DNA of 5,909 bases from Pseudomonadota bacterium. GTDB lineage: Bacteria; Pseudomonadota; Alphaproteobacteria; Sphingomonadales; Sphingomonadaceae. Below are positions 1-5,638 of the stretch, in pieces. Each line of letters begins with the position of its first letter. Position 1 is the first letter of the stretch. The stretch is from NCBI GenBank assembly GCA_023427285.1, contig JAEZBH010000445.1, forward strand, positions 1 through 5,909, given 5' to 3'. A program made the translations under genes and the position numbers. The notes under the pieces are model-generated. The model ran no database searches, was not told where the DNA came from, and saw nothing but the letters and a program-made list of their open reading frames with translations.

Positions 1-371
1 GTGCGGTGAAGCATCTCGTGAAGCTGGTGCGCGGCGTGGTTGGCGATGCGGCGCTTACCGGCATTCACCTGCACAACTCCCGCGGCGTTGGCCTTGCCAA
101 CGTGCGGGCGGCGCTGGATGTGGGTCTGAGCACCGTTGACTCGTCGCTGGGGGGTCTTGGCGGTTGTCCGTTCGCACCGGGCGCTTCGGGCAACATCGTG
201 ACCGAAGATCTGGTGTTCATGCTGGAGGCCATGGGTCTGAAGACCGGCATCGATATTGATAAACTGGTCGCCTGTCGGGAAATTCTGAAGCAGGCTCTGC
301 CTGGGGAAGAGCTGTATGGCTTTATCCCGGACGCTGGCGTGCCCCTCGGCTTCAAGCCGGCAAGCGCTTAA
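1..371 (+). CDS. HMG-CoA lyase-like protein, 3' end only (5' truncated by the window)
   Basis: This is the C-terminal part of a TIM-barrel acyl-CoA lyase of the HMGL-like/DRE-TIM family. The reading phase starts at base 3 (Ala-Val-Lys...) and stays open to the window edge, so the gene begins upstream; the GTG at 6 is unlikely to be the start. Visible are the metal-binding HxH (HLHNSRG, near bases 64-84), the strand and loop VDSSLGGLGGCPFAPGASGN with the family's catalytic Cys loop and the following Asn, and the TEDLVFMLEAMG helix, all diagnostic of 3-hydroxy-3-methylglutaryl-CoA lyase relatives. Family members cleave a 3-hydroxyacyl-CoA to acetyl-CoA plus a ketoacid. The barrel's N-terminal half is not seen, so the true substrate could instead be a citramalyl-CoA-like or other 3-hydroxyacyl-CoA. 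The stop lies 17 bp before the next gene, so the two are probably one operon. The location among amide and imide hydrolases suggests a late step of a catabolic route rather than leucine breakdown (inference). Confidence 0.9.
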   Translation, partial: AVKHLVKLVRGVVGDAALTGIHLHNSRGVGLANVRAALDVGLSTVDSSLGGLGGCPFAPGASGNIVTEDLVFMLEAMGLKTGIDIDKLVACREILKQALPGEELYGFIPDAGVPLGFKPASA

Positions 372-375
372 ACTC

Positions 376-382
376 GGGAGGA
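376..382 (+). promoter_or_regulatory. Ribosome binding site of the cysteine hydrolase gene
   Basis: GGGAGGA lies 6 nt before the ATG at 389, in the short gap after the lyase stop codon. It is a strong Shine-Dalgarno match that fixes this start over the later in-frame Met at codon 8. Confidence 0.75.
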
Positions 383-388
383 AGTCGC

Positions 389-1075
389 ATGACGTTGCTT
401 GGCACAAAGATGGTTTCCGACGGTCGCACGGCCAAGGAAATTTTTGAGGAAATTCAGGCAAAGCCTGAGCGCGCGAAGTTCGGTTTCGGCGAGAAGCTGG
501 CGATTGTGAACGTGGACGTGCAGCAGGCCTACACCTGCCTCGACAAGTTCAAGACCGCCTATGAAACCGATCCGCGTCAGGTTGAATACATCAACACGAT
601 TTCGCGCCTCGCTCGCGGCGCTGGCATGCCGGTCATCTGGTCGCGCGTGGCCTATGCCGAAGACGGTTCCGACTGCGGCGTTTGGGGCACCCGCTCGAAC
701 ACGCCGGACAGCCTCCAGAACATCAAGTACGACAGCGAGCGTCACGCTTATGACCCGCGCTGCGAATTCGGTGAGAATGACTACCACTACACCAAGCGCA
801 TGCCCTCGGCGTTCTTCGAGACGCCGCTGAACAGCTACCTGCGCTGGCACAAGGTGGACACGGTGGTGGTCACCGGCGGCAGCACCTCGGGCTGCGTGCG
901 CGCAACCGCCGTTGACTCGCTGAGCTATGGCTTCCGCACCATCGTTCCGATGGAGACGACCGCCGACAAGCACGAGAGCTACCACTTTGCGAACCTGACC
1001 GACCTGCTCATCAAGTACGCAGACGTTGAGCCGGTGCAGACGGTCATCGAATGGCTGGAGGCCCGTCAGAAATGA
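389..1075 (+). CDS. Cysteine hydrolase, isochorismatase family (putative amidase / N-carbamoyl hydrolase)
   Basis: A 228-residue protein of the isochorismatase-like cysteine hydrolase fold. The expected Asp-Lys-Cys triad is visible: Asp43 in the first strand (AIVNVDVQQAY), Lys136 in YTKRMPSAFFET, and nucleophile Cys169 in VTGGSTSGCVRATAVDS. The GGSTSGC segment carries the usual non-prolyl cis-peptide turn. An N-terminal extension of about 35 residues precedes the first strand, as in N-carbamoylsarcosine amidase and maleamate amidase (NicF/Ami) types rather than the shorter nicotinamidases. Family chemistry is hydrolysis of a C-N amide or carbamoyl bond with release of ammonia. No signal peptide is seen, so it is cytoplasmic. 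The stop codon overlaps the start of the next gene (ATGA), pointing to translational coupling with the deacetylase-fold hydrolases. A half-amide produced by those hydrolases is an attractive substrate (inference). It could also act on an N-carbamoyl or ureido compound; sequence alone does not decide. Confidence 0.92.
   Translation: MTLLGTKMVSDGRTAKEIFEEIQAKPERAKFGFGEKLAIVNVDVQQAYTCLDKFKTAYETDPRQVEYINTISRLARGAGMPVIWSRVAYAEDGSDCGVWGTRSNTPDSLQNIKYDSERHAYDPRCEFGENDYHYTKRMPSAFFETPLNSYLRWHKVDTVVVTGGSTSGCVRATAVDSLSYGFRTIVPMETTADKHESYHFANLTDLLIKYADVEPVQTVIEWLEARQK
1056..1061 (+). promoter_or_regulatory. Ribosome binding site deciding the start of the first deacetylase-family gene
   Basis: TGGAGG within the last codons of the cysteine hydrolase gene sits 10 nt before ATG 1072. 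An in-frame ATG at 1051 lies upstream of this site and has no Shine-Dalgarno of its own, so the 1072 start (ATGA overlap with the preceding stop) is preferred. Confidence 0.65.
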
Positions 1076-1995
1076 GGGAAGGCCAGAAGGATCCGGGCCT
1101 GTACGAGTACAGGCCCTATCGCAACCGCCACAAGATCGTGTGGCCGGGCGACAAGAAGGTCGCCGTGTGGGTGAGCCCGAACATCGAGTTCTATGAACTC
1201 GATCCGCCGGCAAACCCGCACCGCAAGTCGTGGACCAAGCCGCACCCGGACGTGGTGGGCTACGGCCACCGCGACTTCGGCAACCGCGTCGGCCACTATC
1301 GCCTTGCAGAAATCATGGAAAAGCATGGTTTCAAGGGCTCGGTGTCGCTGTCGGTCGCCATGTGCCAGCACTGCCCGGAAATCATCGAGCAGGTGAACAA
1401 GCTTGGCTGGGAATTCTTCAGCCACGGCATCTACAACACCCGCTATTCCTACGGCATGGACGAAGCGCAGGAGCGCCTCATCATCGAGGACTCCATCAAC
1501 ACCGTGCGCGCCGCCACTGGCCAGACCATCAAGGGCTGGCTGGCTGCGGCGCTGACGCACACGCCGCGCACGCTCGACCTGTTGGCCGAATACGGCATGA
1601 CCTACACCTGCGATCTCTATCACGACGATCAGCCGGGGCCGGTGCATGTGAAGTCGGGCAAGCTGATCTCGATGCCGTACAGCCTTGAGGTCAACGACCA
1701 CTACGGCTTCTTCGTCTACAACATGAGCCCGCGCGAATATGCTGAAACGCTTATTCGCCAGTTCGACCGTTTGGCGGAAGAAGGCGAGCAGTCCGGCACG
1801 GTGATGTGCATTCCGCTGCACGCCTACCTGATCGGCCAGCCGCACCGCATCGGCGCGTTCGAGGAAGTGCTGCGGCACATCGCCGAGGACGGCCGCGCGT
1901 GGATCACCCGCAGCGGCGACATTGCCGATTTCTTCATCGCCAACCACTACGACGCGGTGGCGGAAGATGCAGCGCAGTACAAGGTGGAGGGCTGA
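1072..1995 (+). CDS. Polysaccharide deacetylase family protein, PuuE/imidase-like (first of two paralogues)
   Basis: A 307-residue NodB-homology protein of the branch that includes the allantoinase PuuE, cyclic imidase and HpPgdA-type proteins. Seen: strand 1 VAVWVSPNIEFYE with Glu39 where classic deacetylases have the Asp-Asp motif; DFGNRVGHYRL (about 68-78); WEFFSHGIYN with His118 but Asn122 where the second metal His would be; KGWL (154-157); TYTCDLYHDD with Asp181; and PLHAYLIGQPHRIGAFE with His250. Loss of the classic Asp/His ligands fits a metal-independent amide-ring hydrolase, as reported for PuuE, rather than a sugar deacetylase. There is no signal peptide, so a cell-wall role is unlikely. 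The gene overlaps the upstream hydrolase by 4 bp and is followed after 4 bp by its paralogue, so all three are probably co-translated. A likely job is opening a cyclic amide or imide, or removing an N-acyl group; the exact substrate is unknown. Confidence 0.88.
   Translation: MREGQKDPGLYEYRPYRNRHKIVWPGDKKVAVWVSPNIEFYELDPPANPHRKSWTKPHPDVVGYGHRDFGNRVGHYRLAEIMEKHGFKGSVSLSVAMCQHCPEIIEQVNKLGWEFFSHGIYNTRYSYGMDEAQERLIIEDSINTVRAATGQTIKGWLAAALTHTPRTLDLLAEYGMTYTCDLYHDDQPGPVHVKSGKLISMPYSLEVNDHYGFFVYNMSPREYAETLIRQFDRLAEEGEQSGTVMCIPLHAYLIGQPHRIGAFEEVLRHIAEDGRAWITRSGDIADFFIANHYDAVAEDAAQYKVEG
1986..1991 (+). promoter_or_regulatory. Ribosome binding site of the second deacetylase-family gene
   Basis: GGAGGG, embedded in the last sense codons (Val-Glu-Gly) of the preceding gene, is 8 nt from ATG 2000. 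It supports this start over upstream in-frame codons that would overlap the previous gene. Confidence 0.7.
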
Positions 1996-1999
1996 GACC

Positions 2000-2917
2000 A
2001 TGGCGCTTGATCCCACCTATTTTGAGTATCCGATGCGCCGGAAGGGCATGGATCACGACTATTATCCGTGGTCCAACATTTTCGAGCGCCAACCCGTGCA
2101 ATGGCCGTCGGGCAAGGCGGTTGCCACGTGGTTCGTCGTGTCGCTGGAATGGTTCCCGATCATCCCCGAGGACAAGCCGTTCCGCGCACCGGGCCACATG
2201 CAGACGGCCTATCCGGATTACCGCCACTACACGGCGCGCGACTATGGCAGCCGCGTTGGCGTCTATCGCCTGCTCGATGCGTTCGAGAAGGTTGGCGCGA
2301 AGGCCTCCTTCGCCACCAACGCAGCGATTGCCGAGCGTTATCCGGTGCTCATCAAGGACATCGTGTCGGCGGGCCATGAAATCATCGCCCACTCGACTGA
2401 CATGAACGGCACCATTGCTTCGGGCGTGGAAGAGACTTACGAGCGCGATCTGATCGCCCGTTCGCTCGACACGCTGGAGAAGGTGTCCGGCACGCGTCCG
2501 AAGGGCTGGCTGTCGATTGCGCGCTCTCAGTCGTTCAACACGCCGCGTCTGCTGAAGGAAGCAGGCGTTGGTTATATGTGCGACTGGGTGAACGACGAAC
2601 TGCCGTATCGCTTCACGACTGAGGCGGGCGATATCGTCAGCGTTCCGCTCAATCACGAACTGTCTGATCGCCAGATCATCAACGTTCAGCAGAACTCGGT
2701 GGACAGCTACGTCATCCAGATGATGGACGCCTACACCTGGCTGCGCGATGAGAGCCGGAAATACGGCGGGCGTATGCTGCCCTTGCATATTACGCCGTAT
2801 ATCATGGGTCTGCCCTATCGTATCGAGGCGTTCGAGGGATTGCTGCGTTGGTTCACCCAACAGCCGGATCACTGGTTCGCACGCGGTGACGAACTGGCAT
2901 CCGTTCTCGAGGTGTAA
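2000..2917 (+). CDS. Polysaccharide deacetylase family protein, PuuE/imidase-like (second paralogue)
   Basis: A 305-residue NodB-fold protein homologous to the preceding gene product but clearly diverged. Shared landmarks: Glu50 in VVSLEWFP (equivalent of Glu39), DYGSRVGVYRLL (81-92), GHEIIAHS with His131, KGWLS (168-172), TPRLLKEAG, YMCDWVNDE with Asp195, and PLHITPYIMGLPYRIEAFE with His263. As in its partner, the TFDDG metal motif is absent and the residue four after the motif-2 His is Met135, not His. It has its own features: a longer N-terminus (DYYPWSNIFERQPVQWP) that resembles PuuE-type proteins more than the partner's does, and a different loop after motif 1. No signal peptide is seen. 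The pair could form a heteromer, or could act in succession on two C-N bonds of one substrate (inference). Allantoinase is possible but no other purine gene is present, so no symbol is given. Confidence 0.88.
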   Translation: MALDPTYFEYPMRRKGMDHDYYPWSNIFERQPVQWPSGKAVATWFVVSLEWFPIIPEDKPFRAPGHMQTAYPDYRHYTARDYGSRVGVYRLLDAFEKVGAKASFATNAAIAERYPVLIKDIVSAGHEIIAHSTDMNGTIASGVEETYERDLIARSLDTLEKVSGTRPKGWLSIARSQSFNTPRLLKEAGVGYMCDWVNDELPYRFTTEAGDIVSVPLNHELSDRQIINVQQNSVDSYVIQMMDAYTWLRDESRKYGGRMLPLHITPYIMGLPYRIEAFEGLLRWFTQQPDHWFARGDELASVLEV

Positions 2918-2978
2918 TTAGTCGTCAGGCGAATGGAAATTCGTTTGCATGGCCCAGTAGAGGTGACAATATCCCGGT
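2918..2978 (+). promoter_or_regulatory. Operon to iclR-type gene intergenic spacer with a small inverted repeat
   Basis: This 61-bp gap has no terminator, so transcripts from the upstream operon could run into the regulator gene. It holds a perfect 5-bp inverted repeat CGAAT-GGAA-ATTCG (2930-2943), overlapping TGGAAATtcGTTTGCA (2934-2949), an imperfect palindrome whose left half resembles IclR-type boxes as I remember them. GAGGTGA (2960-2966) is the only Shine-Dalgarno-like run and is a long 12 nt from ATG 2979. It contains GGTGACA, the reverse complement of a heptamer found in the divergent region at 5503-5509. An autoregulatory operator is possible; no convincing -35/-10 pair was seen. Confidence 0.35.
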
Positions 2979-3785
2979 ATGGAAAAAGGCGTTCCCATCC
3001 GTTCTCTTAGTCGGGGTATTGCCATTCTGCAGGCAATCAACAGAGGCGGTGCGATTTCCATGATGGAAATCGCCCGCACCTCTGGCGTACCCTATCCGAC
3101 AGCATGCCGCATCGTGCAGACTCTGATGCACGAAGGGCTTATCGAGCGGGAGCCTTCGCGCAAGCGCTACCGTCCGACCGCGATGGTGCAGACGCTGTCG
3201 CATGGATTTCAGGGGCACGGCCTTCTGGTTCAGGTGGCGCGCCCGCATATCGTTGAGCTGACGCGCAAGCTGGTGTGGCCGATCTCTCTGGTGACCCATG
3301 TGGGTCACTCGATGGTTATCCGCGACTCCACGCACGCGCTGACCGCGCTCACCTTCAACAGTTATTTCCCCGGCTTCGCCCTGCCCATTCTGGAGTGCGC
3401 CGCCGGCATTGCCTATATCGGCTACCTTCCCGAAGACGAGCGCCAGCAGCTGCTGGATACGCTCAAGCTGCTGCCGAGCAAAGTTACCAGCCACATGATC
3501 GACCTGTTCGAGAACAACAATCTCTCGGACAAGATCCGCGAACAGGGCTATGTGACCCGCGCTTACAACGTGTTCACCAGCAATCCGGGCAAGACCTCGT
3601 CCATCGCCGTGCCCATTCTCGTGGGAGAGCGCCCGGTCGGTGCGCTGACGCTGGCGTTCTTTGCCTCGTCGGTGAAGATGTCGGATGCGGTCGATCAGTT
3701 TGCGCAGCCGCTCAAGGACGCGGCGAAGGCTATTGCTGCGGATCTGGGCTCCGCCAGTTTCGATCGCGCCGCGATCAACATCTGA
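2979..3785 (+). CDS. IclR-family transcriptional regulator (MhpR-like)
   Basis: A 268-residue regulator. An N-terminal winged helix-turn-helix (about residues 6-70: IRSLSRGIAILQAI, MMEIARTSGVPYPTACRIVQTL, then EGLIEREPSRKRYRPT) is followed by the IclR effector-binding domain (about 80-255). The segment WPISLVTHVGHSMVIRDSTH and the later LPEDERQQLLDTL resemble MhpR, the activator of 3-(3-hydroxyphenyl)propionate degradation in E. coli, more than the glyoxylate repressor IclR. The family binds small organic acids and usually controls adjacent catabolic genes. Lying between the hydrolase operon and the convergent monooxygenase unit, it probably regulates both and the divergent region at 5462-5638 (inference). 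The effector is presumably the pathway substrate or an intermediate. The next in-frame Met codons (28, 29) would cut into the helix-turn-helix, so the first ATG is kept. Whether it activates or represses cannot be told. Confidence 0.93.
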   Translation: MEKGVPIRSLSRGIAILQAINRGGAISMMEIARTSGVPYPTACRIVQTLMHEGLIEREPSRKRYRPTAMVQTLSHGFQGHGLLVQVARPHIVELTRKLVWPISLVTHVGHSMVIRDSTHALTALTFNSYFPGFALPILECAAGIAYIGYLPEDERQQLLDTLKLLPSKVTSHMIDLFENNNLSDKIREQGYVTRAYNVFTSNPGKTSSIAVPILVGERPVGALTLAFFASSVKMSDAVDQFAQPLKDAAKAIAADLGSASFDRAAINI

Positions 3786-3810
3786 CCTTTCCGGTCTCTG
3801 AAAAAAAAGG

Positions 3811-3843
3811 CGCTGCGAGACGCAAGTTTCGCGGCGTTTTTTT
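3811..3843 (+). terminator. Rho-independent terminator after the iclR-type gene
   Basis: A 10-bp stem (3811-3820 with 3827-3836, two or three G-U pairs) closes a 6-nt loop CGCAAG and is followed directly by seven T residues (3837-3843). An eight-A run (3801-3808) precedes it and could pair with the T tract. It lies 26 bp after the regulator's stop codon and ends the plus-strand operon. Confidence 0.85.
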
Positions 3844-3866
3844 GTGTCCGGCTTCCGGCTTTGCCA

Positions 3867-3903
3867 CAAAAGAAAAACGCCAGGGGATAGGTATCCCCTG
3901 GCG
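3867..3903 (-). terminator. Rho-independent terminator of the monooxygenase unit (minus strand)
   Basis: A perfect 12-bp inverted repeat (3878-3889 and 3892-3903, CGCCAGGGGATA arms) has a 2-nt centre, in practice an 11-bp stem with a 4-nt loop. Read on the minus strand it is followed by TTTTTCTTTTG (complement of 3867-3877). It begins 25 bp after the monooxygenase stop codon. On the plus strand it is followed only by CTTTATT, so it would be a weak terminator in that direction. Confidence 0.87.
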
Positions 3904-3928
3904 CTTTATTGAAGCCGTATATGGCAGC

Positions 3929-5131
3929 TTACTGGATTTCCTGCTCGCGCTGCAGGCTCTGGAACATGGCCTGCTTGAGCATGTAGTCGCGGCGCAGTTC
4001 AAGATCGCCTGCGATGCGCTCCAGCTCGATTTCCTGCGGGCTCTTGTCCGCACCCTTGGGTGCTTCCATGGCCTGCTTGTTCTTGATGGTCTGGGTCTGC
4101 ACGATTTCCATCGCCACGGTGCGGCGCTGGCGGTCGTACAGGTCCAGCAGCGGATCGGCAGCAGCGCCGTCCAGCAGGATGTCGCGCAGCTTGGTGGTCA
4201 GGTTCCAGGCATCGTGGATGCCCGAGTTCATGCCGAAGCCGCCCAGCGGGTTGTTGAGGTGGGCAGCATCGCCCACCAGCAGAACGCGGCCGTGGCGGAA
4301 CGACTTCGCCACGCGCTGGTGAACGCGGTACAGCGTGCGGTGGTAGGTCTTGATCGCTGCGCCATCCGGCACCAGGCCGTTGAACACGGCGGTCTTCTTG
4401 GCATCCGACAGGAGCGCTTCGTCAGAGTCGGACTCGCGCGACGGAACCAGGACGCGCCACAGGGTCGGCACGCGCAGCAGAACGCACCATTCCTCGGCAT
4501 CCGACATGTAGGAGACCGGGGCCAGGCCCTCGTAGTGCTCGTGAACCGGATAGTCGGTGGACAGGGTGAGGAAGCGCTCCGGATAGGTGAAGCCTTCGAA
4601 CTCGATGCCGGTCCACTTGCGGATGGTGGAGGACGCGCCGTCTGCCGCGATCAGGTAGTCGCAGCGAACGGTCATGATCTCGAACGGAGTTTCAACGTAG
4701 GCGGTGATGCCGTCTGCGTCCTGCTCGTAGCTGAGCAGGCGGTGACGGAACAGCACCTTGCCGTGGTCGTGATTTTCCAGCTTGTTGGTCAGCATGCGGG
4801 CAAGCTTGTACTGCTCGCACTGCAGACGGTACGGATGCTTGGTAACGTCAGAGATATCCGTCAGATCGATGGAGATGACGTTGCCCGAGCGGCGGTTGCG
4901 ATACTGATAGACCGGAGCCTTCAGGCCGTCGGCCAGCAGCTCGTCGATGATGCCCAGCTCATCCATCATTTCCAGCGTCGGAGCGTGGAAGGTGGAGGCG
5001 CGCATGTCTTCCGGGCAGAAGGCATTGGGTTCGACAACCATGCAGTCGATGCCCAGCTGGGCAAGGCGATAGGCTGCGACAGAACCAACAGGGCCTGCGC
5101 CGGCAATAAGTACTCGAGTACGAACAGTCAT
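3929..5131 (-). CDS. FAD-dependent class A (PHBH/UbiH-type) aromatic monooxygenase
   Basis: A 400-residue single-component flavoprotein monooxygenase. All three family fingerprints are present: the N-terminal Rossmann motif GAGPVG (11-16) with the ribose-binding Glu34 at the end of the second strand; the DG motif DYLIAADGASSTIRK (Asp163-Gly164); and the GD motif GRVLLVGDAAHLNNPLGGFGMNSGIHDAW (residues 280-308, written here as GDAAH at 286-290 and GGFGMN at 296-301). Arg44 and RLQCEQ (101-106) fit the FAD and NAD(P)H contact region. It is shorter than MhpA (over 500) and lacks a thioredoxin-like C-terminal domain; a charged helical tail fills the last 50 residues. Such enzymes insert one oxygen atom from O2 into phenolic or hydroxypyridine-type rings using NAD(P)H. 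It is downstream of the DUF1330 gene with a 36-bp gap and likely co-transcribed. Its own Shine-Dalgarno is weak (AGG only). The substrate is unknown; N-heterocycle hydroxylation or ring opening is inferred from the neighbours. Confidence 0.93.
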   Translation of the reverse strand: MTVRTRVLIAGAGPVGSVAAYRLAQLGIDCMVVEPNAFCPEDMRASTFHAPTLEMMDELGIIDELLADGLKAPVYQYRNRRSGNVISIDLTDISDVTKHPYRLQCEQYKLARMLTNKLENHDHGKVLFRHRLLSYEQDADGITAYVETPFEIMTVRCDYLIAADGASSTIRKWTGIEFEGFTYPERFLTLSTDYPVHEHYEGLAPVSYMSDAEEWCVLLRVPTLWRVLVPSRESDSDEALLSDAKKTAVFNGLVPDGAAIKTYHRTLYRVHQRVAKSFRHGRVLLVGDAAHLNNPLGGFGMNSGIHDAWNLTTKLRDILLDGAAADPLLDLYDRQRRTVAMEIVQTQTIKNKQAMEAPKGADKSPQEIELERIAGDLELRRDYMLKQAMFQSLQREQEIQ

Positions 5132-5167
5132 GGGAAAGCCTAGTTTTTTATGGTTTTTGATGCAGGA

Positions 5168-5461
5168 TCAGGCCGGATCGACAAGGAGACGCATGGTCAC
5201 CTCGGCTGCACCCACGCGATGGGCGCAAGCCGCCTGGTATTCAGCGGATGCGATGTAGGCGCGGGCGGATTCGGCATCCGGGTAACGGCTGACAACAACG
5301 CGTTCGCCGGGCTCGCCATTGCCTTCCAGCAGTTCCTGAACTGCACCCTTGACGATGGCCTCGCCGCCGAAGCGTTCGCTGAGACCAGCAATACCCTTGG
5401 CATAGAGCGCAAAACGCTCAGGATCGGTAATCCGCACCGTGGCAACAATGTAGGCAGCCAT
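5168..5461 (-). CDS. DUF1330 family small protein
   Basis: A 97-residue protein matching the DUF1330 pattern, a dimeric alpha+beta barrel (ferredoxin-like) fold: AYIVATVRITDPERFALYAKG at the N-terminus (first strand and helix), FGGEAIVKGAVQELLEGNGEPGERVVVSRYPD in the middle (residues 31-62; note the conserved FGG at 31-33), then SARAYIASAEYQAACAHR. The function of this family is mostly unknown; related folds include small monooxygenases, muconolactone isomerase-like proteins and dye-decolorising enzymes. It is the first gene of the minus-strand unit and has an excellent ribosome binding site, so it is probably made in excess of the monooxygenase. A role as an isomerase, tautomerase or lyase acting on the product of the monooxygenase is a reasonable guess but not shown by the sequence. 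No signal peptide. Confidence 0.88.
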   Translation of the reverse strand: MAAYIVATVRITDPERFALYAKGIAGLSERFGGEAIVKGAVQELLEGNGEPGERVVVSRYPDAESARAYIASAEYQAACAHRVGAAEVTMRLLVDPA

Positions 5462-5466
5462 CCCCG

Positions 5467-5474
5467 CCCTCCTT
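5467..5474 (-). promoter_or_regulatory. Strong ribosome binding site of the DUF1330 gene
   Basis: On the minus strand AAGGAGGG lies 5 nt before the ATG whose first base is 5461. This near-perfect anti-16S match fixes the start and predicts high translation of the first gene of the unit. Confidence 0.8.
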
Positions 5475-5504
5475 CATGGATCTACTTTTGTAGTCTGAAT
5501 ACTG

Positions 5505-5615
5505 TCACCATCGGCGCGGGCATGCGCGTGTTATGAGTGCGTTTGTTCACCATGCGATAAAACTGGGGACTGCCGATAGTCAGATGATCCGTCCATTGCC
5601 ATCATCCGATCACCA
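5505..5615 (+). repeat. Three direct TCACCA repeats in the divergent region
   Basis: TCACCA occurs at 5505-5510, 5547-5552 and 5610-5615, all in one orientation; the first two extend to TCACCAT. Centre spacings are 42 and 63 bp, both close to whole helical turns (4 and 6 at 10.5 bp). They could be half-sites for a regulator; chance is not excluded for such short words. Confidence 0.3.
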
Positions 5616-5638
5616 GAACACACACGGGGATAAGAAAA

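Larger units (their letters stand above)
5462..5638. promoter_or_regulatory. Divergent promoter/operator region
   Basis: This 177-bp gene-free stretch separates the minus-strand DUF1330/monooxygenase unit from the plus-strand racemase-fold gene, so it must hold two outward promoters. It is visibly less GC-rich than the genes. Contents seen: CTAC-TTTT-GTAG (5482-5493), a small palindrome close to the minus-strand start; three same-orientation TCACCA hexamers at 5505, 5547 and 5610; CATGCG at 5521 and 5551; and GATGAT-N12-ATCATC (5583-5588 and 5601-5606), an inverted repeat just upstream of the plus-strand gene. I could not pick out convincing sigma-70 or sigma-54 promoter elements. Activation by the nearby IclR-type regulator, common at weak promoters, would fit but is inferred. 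Confidence 0.5.

Noticed and set aside
1806..2405. Plus-strand open frame of 199 codons spanning the junction of the two deacetylase-family genes
   Set aside because: Arg-, Ser- and Pro-rich out-of-frame translation overlapping two real genes; no plausible start signal.
368..2872. Three long minus-strand open frames (368-1213, 1066-2016, 1934-2872) opposite the hydrolase operon
   Set aside because: They lie antisense to well-supported genes, have skewed His/Arg/Val-rich composition, mutually overlap and show no family motifs. They are explained by codon-position GC bias.
1072..2917. Allantoinase PuuE and a purine degradation operon
   Set aside because: The proteins share the fold, but there are two diverged copies and no urate, ureidoglycolate or OHCU decarboxylase gene is present, so naming either copy puuE would overreach.
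2945..2972. Sigma-70 promoter TTGCAT-N16-CAATAT before the regulator gene
   Set aside because: The -10 matches only three of six positions and would sit 6 bp from the start codon, leaving no room for a leader.
3275..5143. Plus-strand 622-codon open frame crossing the regulator gene, the terminators and the antisense of the monooxygenase
   Set aside because: It runs out of frame through the iclR-type gene, through two intrinsic terminators and antisense to a gene with all flavoprotein motifs. Its translation has no recognisable domain and is rich in Arg, Ala, Val and Gln, typical of shadow frames in GC-rich DNA.
5150..5536. Plus-strand 128-codon open frame opposite the DUF1330 gene
   Set aside because: The minus-strand reading matches a known family and has an ideal ribosome binding site; the plus-strand frame has neither.
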